DNA of 64,000 nucleotides from Anarhynchus alexandrinus. Lineage: Eukaryota; Chordata; Aves; Charadriiformes; Charadriidae. The stretch spans positions 4,147,147 through 4,211,146 of the forward strand of contig VUYV01000045.1 of assembly GCA_008711295.1 (NCBI GenBank). Direction: 5' to 3'. Of this stretch, positions 33,030-46,400 are shown in pieces (within the stretch, counting starts at the first letter, position 1; every line of letters begins with the position of its first letter). Under the pieces are notes generated by a model. That model did not search any database, was not told where the DNA came from, and saw nothing but the letters and a program-made list of their open reading frames with translations. Both the position numbers and the translations under genes were made by a program.

Positions 33030-33480
33030 ACTTGACCACTGAAGCCATCACACAAGTCACCCATGAATGTGAAACATGTCGTAAGCAAGTGAGCACATGC
33101 GTAAAGTCTCCTTGGAATAGAAGGAACAGAGGCCTGGCAAATTTGACTATATTGGACCACTGCCACAAACCCACCAAGGCAAGTGCTACATGCTCATCAT
33201 GGTAGAAGCCGCTACCAGATGGTTGGAAATATACCCTATAACCCATGCCACTGCCTGAAACACGCTCTTGGGCCTTGAAAGGCAAGCTCTGTAGTGACGT
33301 GGTGCCTCAGAAAGAATCAAGTCAGACAACGGGACTTATTTCCAGAATAACCTCATAGACTCCTGGGCCAAGAAACATGGCATTGATTGGGTGTATCACA
33401 CCCCCTATCACCCACAAGCCTCTGGAAAGATGCAATGATACAATGAACTGTTCAAGACTGCTGAGAACATTGAGTGCTGG
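33030..33480 (+). pseudogene. Integrase fragment
   Basis: Pieces in shifting frames include EAATRWLEIYPI, then IKSDNGTYFQNN and YHTPYHPQASGK. SDNGTYF carries the second catalytic Asp of the D,D-35-E core, and the HPQASGK segment is where the catalytic Glu region should follow; a stop codon comes just after it. No functional integrase is possible. Confidence 0.75.
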
Positions 33481-34184
33481 GGGGTGAAAACACTGGGATG
33501 TAAATTTAGCAGCGGACCCTGCCCAAACAATGCCCCATACTGTCGGAGGAGGGAGTGCACATAGGGAAGTGGCTGGGAAGGGAAGTTGCTCCTCCCTTGG
33601 GAAAAAGGCAAACCCATTCATGGGATTGTCTTTGCTCAAGGGTGCGGGTGCACTTGGTGGGTAATGGGGAAGGATGGGGAGATCCAGTGTGTATCTCAAG
33701 GGGATTTAATCTTGGGGGAAAAATAAACTGTGAATCGAGTTGTATGCTGTAGGAAGTAATGCAGTAGGAACTGCCTGAACTAATGGAGAATGAGCTTCCC
33801 CAGGAACCAGGCAAGAGCTGTAATGATCATACCCAAGGTGATCTTGGGGCTCAACAATGCCACATGCTGCTTCTTCTGTCCTGGGCAATGACCTAGACAG
33901 GTGGGGCCTGTTCTTATGGACATTTTGCAGGGGAGGCCCATGGACTGGGGGAATAATACCTCTATATATGTCAAGGAGCAGGGTATAGTGGCCAATGAGG
34001 ATGTATATACCTGACGGTTGGATGCAAAGAAGGTTCAAATATGTAGTATAAGTGGTAAGTGTTGGTAAGAGGTGACTTCAGGAATGAGAAGCAGGTAGAA
34101 TGGGATGGTCAGAGGATACCTGGGTGTATTAGATAACATGGGACCTGAGCATGACACAAATGGTATGGAATAAGGGATGGAGAT

Positions 34185-34771
34185 TGTGCCGGGTCTGGGT
34201 GGGATGAAGTTAGAAAGTTAACTTTCTCCATCACAGCCTGTATGGTGCTGTGCTTTGCGTTTGGAGCTAGAACAGTGTTGGTAACACACCACTACTGAAG
34301 AGTGCTTGCACGGTGTCAAGGCTTTCTCTCTTTTCTCTCTGTCTTCCCCACAGCCCCAAAACCGAGCAGGCTGGGATGGGCAAGAGGCTGGGAGGGGACA
34401 CAGCCAGGACAGCTGACCAAAGGGATATTCCCCACCACATGACATCGTGCTCAGCAAAATAAGTTCAGGGAAAGGAGGAAAGGGGGATGATCGTGGTTAT
34501 GGCACTTGTCTTCCCATGCAACCATTATGTGTGCTGAGGCCCTCCTTCCCAGGGAGTGGCTGGACATCTGCCCGCTGGTGGGAAGTTGCGAATGAATTCC
34601 TCTTTTTGCTTTGCTTGCGCACACAGCTTTTGCTTTTCTTATTAAACTGTCTTTACCTCGACCCACAAGAGTTTTTTTTCATCTTATTTTCTCCTCCTGT
34701 CCTGCTGAGGAGGAGGAGTGAGAAAGCATCTGGGTGGGCGTCTGGCAGCTGGCCAAGGTTAACCCACCACA
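34185..34771 (+). mobile_element. 3' LTR of the provirus
   Basis: The LTR starts TGTGCCGGGTCTGGG after a purine-rich stretch (AAGGGATGGAGAT) that fits a polypurine tract and ends AACCCACCACA. It is full length, comparable with the 589-bp solo LTR at 25.5 kb, and shares the same internal blocks. The 3' flank is CTCAC; the matching 5' duplication cannot be checked because the 5' LTR end is lost. Confidence 0.8.
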
Positions 34772-37060
34772 CTCACGTGCACATACATGCTCACAGGCTT
34801 TGTACATACGTTTATATATCTGAACATACATGTGTACTCCCCGAGAGCTAATTCACTTAGTAACAGCAGCAGGCAAAGAAGATTGAGACAGCTTTTCAGA
34901 TGGTAAAAATAAATTTGAAATAAACTTCAGGTTGGAGGAGTGCTATCAATTCCTTGAACTAATTATTATTATTACTGTATGGCACAGAGCTCCCAGGGGA
35001 GTAAGAGTGAGCAACATTGACTGAATGTCAGTGAAATGCTGTCCCTGCCCCAAGGATAACCCAGGCGTCGGCGCAGGTCCTGCACTGTTCAGGTGGTCCG
35101 AGCAGTGCCATTAGGGACACCTGAGGGGAAACTGTCAACAGAAGTGATGGCAGCAGAGCCTGGATCTCAGTATGTACAAGACGTGGCAGATGGAGTGCAA
35201 AAGCAAACGGGCTGGCTGGCAGCAGGCACTGTAGTAATGAAGCATCACAGGAGCTCGAAGACTCCTCTCTGATTTTACTGGGCTATGTTCCAGAGTGCGT
35301 TTTCACTTTTTTTTTCCCCTTAAGTATCTGCAAATGAAAGCCTGCTAAGCTCTTGGATAAGATAAGTGTCTCTTTAACTTCTCAGTCTCTTATGCATTTC
35401 AAATAGAATTTTTTTTATTATCTTAATTGGTGACTGCCTGTTTTAATTAGGCATCACAGTTAATCTTACACTGCTGACACATATGAGGCTTTGTGCAGAG
35501 CAAAACACGGAGGGTTTTTTTTTAGCATAAGCACCAAAAGAAACATGAATTATAAGAAATAAGATGACCATGTTTGCAATTCTGATTTTCATTTTCTTCC
35601 TTTCACCGTAGTCTTCAGTTACCACCTTCTGAAATTCTCCAATATTTTACATGCAGATAGGTCCTGGCCAAGACATTGTATGAGCGTAGAAAAAATTTCT
35701 TCCCTTTGCAGTGATCCAGAAAATATTTCTGATCTAAACAACAATAGGCAGAAAGCAATGGTCTGTCTCACTTCTCTGAAGCCCTCAAGCCATAATTTTA
35801 TCTGTCCAACTTGAGCTAATATCAAATAATAAACAAATATGTAAATGTAGAAATCAATCACTCCTGATCATGTTGTCTGGGAGCATATTGCAGCTTCCAC
35901 AAAAGCTGGCCCGCGTTCATGTCCTGGAGGGCTTAACTGAGCCTTCACAATAGTTGCACTGGTGATGCCAAACCTCGTGTAACTTCCCCCTTGATTTTTG
36001 CAGGCTGCCAGAGGGTGTCACGGAGGGAACGCAGCACCTTGGAAAGAAGTTTTATTAATATTTTATACAAGAGAGGTGCTCAGCACTAAAGCTGAAAAAA
36101 TACAAGAGGGAAAAACCCAAACAAACCAAAAAGGCCCCACAACTCCCTGGATCACACCGAGCCAGGAAAGGCAGGGTAATACCGGCAGAGCTAGGTGCCT
36201 GATTTGCAGCAGCTGGTTGTACGCAAGCAAGGGCAGAGCTGCTGTGATCAGATGCAACTTTTGCGGTAGTCCGCGTCTACCTGTCCTTTCAAGGGACCTG
36301 AGTGATTTTGAAAGGTGCTAGATTTTGCTGGGTTATTTCTTCTGAAAAGTGCATTGTGGACAGTCAGTGACGTGATAATTCATCTCTCCCCCTCCTCAAG
36401 GACAAACTGGAGCTCGTATTAACCAGCCTACATTTGACAGCATGCTTACTTGTCATTCTCATGGGAAACAGCAGTTCCTATGCTTTTTCCTAGCTAAAAT
36501 GCCATAATCTGGACTGCAAGAGGTAGTGTCCCATCTGGAGGCAATTCTTCATTACCTGAAACAAATCCTTCAACTTTATGTCTAGCTGCCAAGCAGCACA
36601 GCTCAGGGAGAGCAGGTCACTTGTAAAATATGATGGTTAAGCACAGGCAAGTCTGTAGAAGAAATAGCCCACTTTGAACTGATAAAGCTCCCTCGTTCTT
36701 GGGTCACTTAGGTTTCAGTAAGAAGATGGAGCGTGTTGGGTAGTAGAAAGTCAATCCCAGTTGTTTAAGAGCCCTGTGCAATTCTTACCAGAGTTAAAAG
36801 GGTGATTCCCCAAACCTGTGCCCAGGAGGATGCTGAGGATGTGTTTTCCAAACTGAACTGGACGCTTGTAGGGACGATAGAGCCTTTACCTCCAGACCAG
36901 TGGCAACACAGCCCCCTATCCCTAATGTCCCTTGGCCCCATCCCTCATTCCTGCGTGCCTGATGGACTCAAATTTGGGCTGCAAGTTCCCCAGCACCACC
37001 ACTCCTTATTGTTGACACCCTACGGTGTTACATTCATACCCACCGCTCTGTCTCAGTAAC
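34772..37060. other. Intergenic DNA, no gene recognised
   Basis: AT-leaning sequence between the provirus and the next CpG island. Small frames at 35443-35861 and 35998-36321 have no recognisable domain or splice context. No tRNA or other RNA gene was seen. Confidence 0.5.
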
Positions 37061-37070
37061 AGTCCTGGCA

Positions 37071-37400
37071 GGGGGGGGGGCTTGCCTGCGCCGCCAAGAA
37101 ATAAGCAGCCGTGAAGGGTCTTCTCTTTGTAAGTCACTTTTCACTTCGTCTCTCCCTACGCCTATCGATTTTTGCCCCCCCCCCCTTTTTGCGGCGAGAA
37201 NCAGCCGCGCTCCTCCGGCCGCCGCCCGGAGCGATGCCGGGCCGGCGGGGCAGCAGCGGCGGCGGCGGCGGTGGTGTCCCCGCGTCCCATGCGGTGAGTG
37301 CGGCGCGGCGGGGCGGGAGGTGGGAGAGGGGCAGCCCCCGCCTTCCCGGGTGTTAAAGGTGATGCTGGCTGCCGGCGCTGCGGGTTATTTGAGGATGGAT
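37071..37400 (+). promoter_or_regulatory. CpG island promoter and first exon of the eight-exon gene
   Basis: A run of ten G (37071-37080), a run of eleven C (37175-37185), then dense CpG from about 37190 to 37380. It contains an ATG at 37234 and a consensus donor GCG|GTGAGT at 37294. No TATA box was seen, which is usual for CpG-island promoters. Base 37201 is N, so the leader sequence is not fully known. Confidence 0.7.
37234..37293 (+). CDS. Exon 1 of the eight-exon gene
   Basis: Residues 1-20, MPGRRGSSGGGGGGVPASHA. The ATG is the first in the GC-rich leader and has a purine at -3. The exon ends in phase 0 at a perfect GTGAGT donor. The GGC repeat could vary in length between individuals. 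Confidence 0.6.
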
Positions 37401-40400
37401 AGAGACTGCTGGGGAGCTGCCGGGGTCTTCGAGCCTGGGCTTGAGTTTGGTGAAAAGCACAACCCGAGATGTCTCTTGCATCAGTCCAGAAAGGCGCTTC
37501 CTTAGGCACTGGACCAGTCCCGTGCTGCGGGGCTCAGCGCGTTGGTGCTCCCAGCTCCGGACCGCAGAGTGCTCCTTATCCTCGGAAAGAGGGTCGCGGG
37601 AACGGGGTGGTATCAGGGTCAGACTGTCAGAGGTCAGGCAAACGTGCAGTCAGTCCCCCACCTCCCGCCAGAGACAGAACTTGAAGAGTCTGCTTGCGTG
37701 GTCAAACTGCTCAGACACCGCTTTAGGGCAGCAGAGTCCTGGAAAACAGAACAAACAAACCAAAACCCTCAGCCATGAGTAAATGCATATTGGTTAAAAT
37801 AAAGCCAAAGGGTTTCTTGGCTGTATCTGTGTGAGGGAAAGAGTTAAAGAGGGTTTTGTTGTTGTTGTTGTTATTGTTGTTTTTGTTATGGAGAGGTTTA
37901 ACATCATCACAAGAGACATGTTTCACATTAGTGCATGCTGTGAACTCTGTCCCGCAGCACCTGGTAGGCTGGTGAGAGCCCAGGACCAAAGCCCGCTCCC
38001 CAGGGGGGTCTCAGCTGCAGCGATCGCTGCTGTCAGCAGGGAGAGGAGCCCTGGCCACCAGCGCATCGATTGGGAGGCCAGAAGGGACCGTTACATCATG
38101 TAGTCTGACCTCAGACAGGAGCGAGGTGCTGGCTGGGAAACAAAAAGAAAATTGCCGGGGACTGAATCTCTGCACTGAAACACAGTATTTCTTCGTGACA
38201 CTGTCAGCTTTGACAAATAGACTCTTCCACAAAAAATGAGATTAGTGGCAGGGGCTCTCTGCATGAAACACTTACACAGAGAAGCATGCATCATAAGTAG
38301 AAGCTTCAGAACTTCCAAATATAATGACTGGAAGTGTATTTTACATGTCAACTGATCTGGCTTTCCATTGTTCCTCCTGCTCTTCATAAGTAGGGCTGCT
38401 AGCAGAAATGGACTATTTTTCAGTAAGAAAGAGGTTACTGAAAAAAAAAGAGTTAGAGGAAAAAAATGTGTTTTGTTCAAAGTTGTCAGTATAGATATTG
38501 TAAAAAATTGAAATTTCAGATAAGCATAATTTTCTCTCTCTTCTTTTCATTTCTTTCTTTTTAACCTGTCTTTATATTTCTAATTTTGGTGAAAAAGTAG
38601 GAAAAGAACAAAAAGAAAAAAGTAGGTGATTATTTAGCAGATGAAGGTGGGATGCTGACTGCCCCAAGATCAATTTTTTCCTTGCTTAACTTTCTTTAAA
38701 AAGTAAGCCTTCAATATACACTGAAAAAATGTTATTTTCTTTCGACATAACACAGCCCCAGCACTGGCACCCACAGCACGGGGCTGGATGCATTTTACTG
38801 CACTTTGATGTTCAGTCTTGTCTTCACATCTAGTTTTATGGATCTGTCTGACAGTTATTTTACTTAAGCCTGGTGCTTTTTCAGAGTACCAATGGTCTCC
38901 AAAAATGGAGCAAAACAGTACCGAATAAGGCTCCTCAACTTACATCCCGCTTTTTCCGATATTAACAATGTACATAAACCCCTTGCAACAGCACGGGAAT
39001 GGAGCATCACTGGAGTGCCAGGCTTCACCGGGACATGATCCCAAGAGACAAGAAGGGTTAATCACCTCCCCGGCCCCATGCATCCACCAGTCCAGTGCAC
39101 CATCTGCTACACACCAGTGGGTCCTCCTGTGAGCCTGAGAAATGTGTATCTACCGCAGATAGTCATGGATGTCTGGCTTCCATGGCGTGGCAGGAAAAGG
39201 GATGACAGCATTTGCGGTTAATGAAGTCCAGTGCAAAGCTGCACCCCGCAGTAATTTATTACCTTGGAAAGCAGGGGTGTGATGCCAGACAAATAACTGG
39301 CCCCGTGGGAGGGTAGGACACCGGGAAGGCAGGACCAGGAGGGTGGGAAGATGATGATGATGAGGACAAACCTCCCAGTGCCACTGCTGCTGGGGACAGT
39401 AGCAGTGCCTAGCAGAGCTTGTGGGGGGCATTTGTCACAGCTGGCTCTTAGAGAGCCTGCAGCAGGGCCCCTGCGGGGGCTCTAAATCACACTGATTGCA
39501 CAGTCAATAAAGAAAATCTCAGCAGTCCCCATAACCGGGCTGCTGGCTTTTAAACCTCTTTAAACAGTTAAAAATCTGTTTATTGATGTGTTGTTAGAAT
39601 TTCAGAGCGACTGCACTGACACCAGCAACGTTAGTAGCGCAAAGTAGCTTTGGAAAAGAGTTTCAATATAGACCAGCTCAAGGCAAATTCCAGTCTGGTT
39701 TATTCCATACAAGCCAGGAGCCACTCCATTGACCTTGGGACGGCTAGCTTAAATCTAGAGTGCTGCCGCTTGTTTCAGAGGAACCACTCTCTGCCCACAC
39801 TGATACAATAGAGACCAGAAATCCTCCTTTTGCATATATTTATAAGTTCCTTCCCAGCCTGCGTAACTGTTTCAAGGGCTGTCCCCATCACTCGGGGAGC
39901 AGAGCCCTGCCTTGGGGTGGGCAGCACTGGCTGCCACAGGCACAGCCTGAGCCGTGTCCCCAGCAGCATCTGCAGGCAGTTTGGTTTGGCAGCACCAAAC
40001 TTGGAGATTGTCTGGATGCTTCTCCCCTGCGCTGCCGGCTCTGAACCCTTCCTGCTCCCGCATGGCCATGGGAGCTTGCCCCAGCCGTTCCTGCCTGGCT
40101 TATCCCCTTTCCTCCTTCTCTTCTTCCATTTCCCCTACCCTTCCTGAATGACACCAGGAATACAGTGACAACGAGATTTGGTCCCTTGCTCCCACCATCT
40201 CGGTCACCCCCCTTACATCCTCACCTCATCTGTTCCCACTGTGCTCGCCCAGGCAAGGCCCTCTGCATCGCAGTGCTTGTACGGCACTGGCTGCACCCGC
40301 TCACCTCCTTGCGGGAGGGAGCCAGACCCTTTCCCTTTGTACCCAGACAGGGAGCTACGGGTGAGGATGCCCCAGCTGCGGTGACCGCTGGGGCATTGAG

Positions 40401-43400
40401 GCATGGCTGTACCGGGAGGGAGAGGTGGTCCCGCTTTCAAGGTGGCCACCCCATGGCTCTTGCCTCCTCCTTGCTGCTGGCCTCAGGCGAGAGACAAACC
40501 AGGGGAGAGGTACAGGCAAAAGCTCTTGTGAAGGACTCATACTCCCCGGAAGCCCCTCTTCCTCCTCTTTTTGGTGGTCTGATGTGCTGGGGTGGTCAGA
40601 GCTGCCCCTTCCCCAGCCTCCTCTGCATGTGCACATGCCTGACGTGGCTGGGAATTTTGGTGTGCCCCCCGGGAAAACCTGGTTGAGGAAAGGCAGCTTT
40701 ACCTGCCAGCCCGGAACTCCTCCGGGCTCCCGTCTCTGCTTCTGCTTTTGGTGTCTTGTGGGGTTTTGTTTAAGTGATCACCTAACGTGAACCCTGTGAA
40801 ATTACTGTGTTCCCACCAGTGATGGATTCTTTCAGGAGAAGGAAGGATGTGGGTTTGCCATCTTCACAAGGACCCTCGCCTGCCATGGTGGAGGGGGGTG
40901 AAGAGGCCTTTAGTTCATCTTTAAGGATTGTAGAAGTACGTTTGTAAATTTGGGGCATTTCCGAAAGTTCCGAAGAAACAAAAGTCCAAGGTTTTAGAAA
41001 CAGGTTTCGTTTTCAGCTAGTGCTGGTCCTTGCCTGCTGAAGAATCTGGGAACCTAAAAGTCTCTCCAGATGGCAAAATCATGTCCCTGTACATCTCTGA
41101 AGGAGGTAACACTTTGAAAGGCTTTTGGAATGAGTAAAAACAAGTGATGTGTTTGCACCTATAAGCCGGCAGCATGTGGTTAGCCCATCCGAGGAAGAAT
41201 GACTAAACTCTAGATTTTCAGGTTTTTTGGTGGAGTGCTTTGAGCTAATAAAGGAATTGTGACTTCTCTGCCAGTTTCGAAAAGCAAATCATTTGGTGCC
41301 AGGCTTGTTCAGCACTCTCAGTGCCCTATATCCCACTGCAACTTGCAGAGCAGTGGGGTTTCTTTCAGGCTTTCCCTCCCATTTTCCTGGTTATGGTCCA
41401 GTCTTCAGGCAGTTCTCCTTGTGGATGCCTGGGATGAAGCCCTTGTGCGGTGCATGTAGGTGATTTCATTAATCAAATGGCTACCAGTGAGCACACCTGA
41501 AATTCTGCAATCTGCAGATGTGATTGTTGCGTTATCTGCTCTGTGTCTCAGAGTGAGAGTGGGTTACAAGCTAGAGTAAGAAGGGCTGGAGTTCAACTTG
41601 CAGCAGATACTGCGATATCCTCCATGAAACAAGAAAAGGTTTCTGTTAAGTGGAGGAAAACCCCTGAAGAGAGGAAGTATGATGTAACTGATATAGTCAA
41701 TACTGGCATAAATGTGTTCAGATTCTCCCAGCTCTTGGACCACAGGGCAAACTTGATTTGGCTTCTTTGCACCTGCTGCACTCTTTCATTAGAAATCACA
41801 CATAGCTTTTTTCCACTGAAGTAGCAGCAACACTTGGGAATGAAGTCTTTCTTCACGGCGTAATATTGTTTAGATCAATAAATCAAGTGAAAATTACCAT
41901 CCTCTCCATGTGAGTTAAAGAACAAACACAAAATCTGACAGATATAGCCAGATTTTGCACCATCAACCACTGACCTTTGCATGGCCCATCTGTACTGGCT
42001 TTCTAAGGGGTTCCCAGAGAGAGCAGGGAGGTTTTACCAGGGATCACACGGGAGGCTGGGGAGGGGACAACATCCACAGTAAAGATGCTCAGTAGCCATG
42101 AAGAAGCACAAAGGCTGGGAGGCAGCTCAGCAGTCCCGGGGGGCTGGTGGGAGCTTCTCATGGATCTCATCTTGCACTGATGAGGACTCAGGCCAGAAGG
42201 AAAAAATATACACCCCATGTGGGAACTTGTATGCAAGCTCTCCTAACAAGGCGTTAATTTAATTTTTAAAACCATAAAAACTGAATGATCTATCCACGTG
42301 GAAATAGCCAGTCCCAAGCCCATGGACCTTGATGAAGTAATTCATTGCTTTTACCTGAAACACGTTGCATATGCTGGATTGATTCCCCACATCCCAGTAT
42401 CTCACACTTCCTAGATTTATTCCTTTGCTACTGAATCCCAATAGGAAACCTCTCACCCAGTCCAGGCAGGATTTTTTTTTTTCAATTCACCAAGAGGAGA
42501 GGCCATCACCTAGAGACCTAAGGGAAGGAATAGTTTGGAAGGACTTTTCACCTGTCTCAGTTGACAGCCAGTGCGCTCCTTCTGCAGGGGACAAGCACCA
42601 GGGCTGGGTGAATCAAGGAAGGTCTGCCCCCAATCCTCACTGCTGGGCACAGGGACCTGCTTCCCCACCTCTGCAAGGAGGTAGCGAACTACCATGGACC
42701 CTGTCCCTCACCCAGAGCTGAGTCTGCTAAAGCACATAAACCAGCTGCAAAGCACGGTGGCTTCTGCAGGATGTGCCGTGGCTCCCCACCCCACAGGAGT
42801 GACACTTGGGTTGGTGCCTCAGCCTCTCCAGAGACCCTCCACCATCACAGCCTAGAGCCAGGTCTTGCTCTCCCACGTATTTGGAGTGAGAAGAGGAACA
42901 TCAGGTCTTGTGTTTTCACTGGTGCCAAAACGAGTGTGTGTGTACGTATGTAACTTGAAACATACTGCTCATTTAATCTTTGCTATATGCACTTGGTAGA
43001 TGAAATTGTGGCAACTCTAGAATAACAGGAATAACAGTAACAGGAATAATTTGCTTTATACTGGTTCAGGGAGAGGAACAAACCTGTTCTTCCCCACAGT
43101 GCAGCGCTCTTTCTTTTCCCTTTTGGTGATGCCTCGTCCCAGGCACCCTGAGCATCAAGCTGCCACCAGCTGTAACCCCCATCCCCACTCCGAGCGGCAG
43201 TTGGGAAGGTTGTGTTTCTCTGAGCATCCCCCATCTGCTCTGCGGAGAGCGTGCCTCCGGCTGGCCCTAGGTGGGTTCCAAAATTGTTCCTGGCTGACTT
43301 CTCAGTGCCGCTTGCTGGCAGACATTGCACCACATTAAGGAAGTGGTGTCTGCCCTCCCACGTGCAGCTTGTTTGGGAGTCTGCACTGAACAGTCCTCGT

Positions 43401-46400
43401 GCGTTTAAAGGGAGGCGGGATGACAGACAACACTGATGGTTTTAGAAGCTGGTACGGTCAGAGCTCAAGATACAAGGGAGTAAGCTGGTGAGAAAACAGA
43501 CCTCTGCCTGGGTCAGGATTCTCCATCACTGCCCCAAAAGTGTGCGTCTATTTCCATCACTAGACTGGGGATTTATCCTGATACTGCAAGCCCAGCGATG
43601 GACAGACTGTGCCCCTGACACGTACCATATTTTAAAGTGGAGCTGGAGAACTGCCTCAAGCTGGAGTCCTGGTGGGCTCAAGCATGAGGACAACACCCTA
43701 CAGCATCTTAGGAGAGTAAACTTTCCCCAGAAAATGCTTAACTCTGTGTGCTCTGCTGTGACCACTGTGTGAACAACACAGGCTTGGTCATGTACTGATC
43801 TTTTGTTGAGCAGCTGCCTTCAGAAAAGCTTCTGGTAATAATGAGTCAATGTTTATCAAAGAAAAAACCCACTGCTCTGATAACAGACACATCTACGTAA
43901 TAAGCAGTTTCAACGTTAATTTCTTTGACTTCTGATTGTGTATTTTAAGGTATTTGTAAAAGGTAGGCAACAAAATGGGCCACAATAGTACAAGCATGAA
44001 AACAAACATTGCATTTAAAAACCCTCTCCTCTGAAGGTATGAAGCAGTGTCACCTACTCTTGTCACACAAGCTCCCACCTGCAGAGAGGCCACAGGAGTA
44101 AATATACCAGTGTCAAACTGGTATAAACCAGGTGTAAACCAGGAGTGAATGTACCGGTGTCATCCCTGGCAATCGAGTTCTCCCCCAGAACCAGAGATAC
44201 CCCAGTGTGCCCACTCCTGTCTTCCACTGTTCCTAGCAGAAAGGGGTTTTCCAGTGTCTCACCGCAGTGCTGCTGCAGCTTCATGGCCACGCGTGCCGGC
44301 GCCTTTCCCTGCAGCAAGAGCAAGGTGATTTCTCTCGCTACTGCTTTACTTTTTGCTGCTGGTAACAGCCAGGAGCATCACTCATCTCCTCTGGGAAACC
44401 ACATTTGCTTTGGGCTGCATGGGCAAGGGCACCATGGGGGCGGTCTCACCCTTCACAGTGCTCGGTCCCTGACATCCTCATGGACCACTTGGTGTCTCTG
44501 GCTCCGCTCCCCATTGCACAGGCGCCCACCTTTGCGCTGGGCTGGTTTGCACTGATTCGGTGAGATCTTCTTGGTTTCTGTCTGCTAGGAAATTAGTCAG
44601 TTCCATGTGCGTGCGCGTGCACACACACACACACACATACACTCTCTCTCTCTCACCTCCTCCATGATTTCCCAGCAGAACACTGAGGCCACTTTTCCAG
44701 TTCTCCCAGGAGAGAAGATCTGCAGACACAGACAGTAGGGCTTGCTTGCCATTTGTAAACCACATGGAGTGGTATGCTGCTAACAACTTTCAGGAGTAAA
44801 AATTGAGAGTTAGAGGTGAAAGCTGCTGAAATTCTGGGACAAAGTTTCGATAAAAAGCAGATGGCTTTTTAGTCATTCTTTTTTCACTCAGCAAACGGGG
44901 CCAAATGTTCAGAAAGTTGTCTGTAAATATATCACCCTGTTTTTCAACTATCTGAAAAAAATGCTGCAAATACAACTTTAATAAGACAGCCATCCCTCAA
45001 AGGGTGGTAACCCGCCCTTTATCGGCCTCATGTCAGCGCTTGGCAGCAAGGAGCCATTTCTTGCCTCTGGTGTTCCTCTGCTTTTTCACTTGTTCCCAAA
45101 ATAGCCTCATTCCCTGGTGCTTGTGCTCACATTTGGGTGGTGGGCAGCCACACAGAGCCCGCTGTCCCGAAGCACAGATTTGAGGGATTTGAGCTCTCTA
45201 AGAGGCAGGCAGCTCCCCCGTGGACTTGCAGGAGGCGGTTTACCCACCTCTAGTACAACTAGAGCTTGGCTGCCTCTGCAGGACACCCGGCTTGCTTCTA
45301 GGAGCCCAGCTGGGCTCACCGAGAGCGGCCCCCTTTCACCCTGCGTCAGAGAGTTAGAGCACGGAGGTCTGTATCCAACCCAGCTGCTCCAGGGGCCTTT
45401 TATAGTCACTGCGGAGAAGCGGGCACATCTGGGAAAGGACATGGCTCCTCTTCTCCCAAAGCCGGCGGCAGAAGCGGGGAAGGAAGGATGGTGCCCTGCA
45501 AGTGCCCATGTCTCCCCGCTGCCTGTAAAAGGAGCTCAGGGAGAGCATCCCCCATGCAGACACTGGTGCTGAGGTTGCCCTAATTTGGGCAGACACCCAC
45601 CGGGGTGCCTCGGCTGGTGGCCATAGGGCTTTGCCTATGGTGCTGTGGCTGTGCACTGGCCCTGGCCAGTGCTGCAGTGCCCGGACGGCTCCATAGGGCA
45701 GCGGCTGTCATGCCGACTGCTGCAGGGCTCGAAGCCCTGGCACTCGAGGGGAAATTTGGCAGCATCCAGGAGTTAGGAGCACAAACAGGGTTTATCCTCT
45801 TCCCATATGCACTTTGTAGCAATGACGCCTTTAAATGCTCAAATCCCTCACCTTTGTGGGAGCTTTGCTGGATGATGGAAACTGATAACAAACTCATTCT
45901 TATTTTCAGCCCCTCAAGACCGCTCCTCCCCGCCGGTGTTCAGCACCATCGCTTTTATTCAGCAAAGGTTTGAGCAAGCCATGGTTGCCTTCAGCCAGGT
46001 ACGTACATCGTGTGCCGTATACACACTGCCTGCACAGATGTTTAATGCCCAGGAGCATGGCGATATACCTTGGCTTGCGTGTGCACATGCCATGCGGTGC
46101 CGCTGTCAGTGTCCTGCACTACAGGACCCCAGGCGAGGCGTAGATGGGGGAGCGTACACGTGGTGCCGGGGGCAGCTGAGCTGGCAGAGTCGTGGGTGCA
46201 GAGCGGGGGGTGCTGCTGCTGGAGAGGGGACGGAGGGGAGAGGCGGTGGGAACTGCACCTCCTGGCATTGCCCCGGCTGCTCTTCTCGCCCTCCCAAACC
46301 AGGCCTGTGCGAGCCCAGCGGGAGCGCAGCCTCTTCCTCCCATCTCTCCCACCCCATGACGAGGGCTGCCAGCGCTGGCTCCTTGCTCATCTTAGTTTCT

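Larger units (their letters stand above)
27740..34771 (+). mobile_element. Broken ERV-L-type provirus
   Basis: Order on the plus strand: a 5'-truncated LTR, a primer-binding site, a long leader and possible gag region without intact frames, an aspartic protease motif, RNase H, an integrase core and a complete 3' LTR at 34185-34771. The reverse-transcriptase core is not visible in the roughly 670 bp between protease and RNase H, so it is mostly deleted. Stops and frameshifts break every gene, and no envelope gene was seen, as expected for ERV-L. The 5' LTR lacks about its first 280 bp. The element cannot encode functional proteins. It contains a 2.08-kb tandem duplication joined at an N. Confidence 0.85.
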
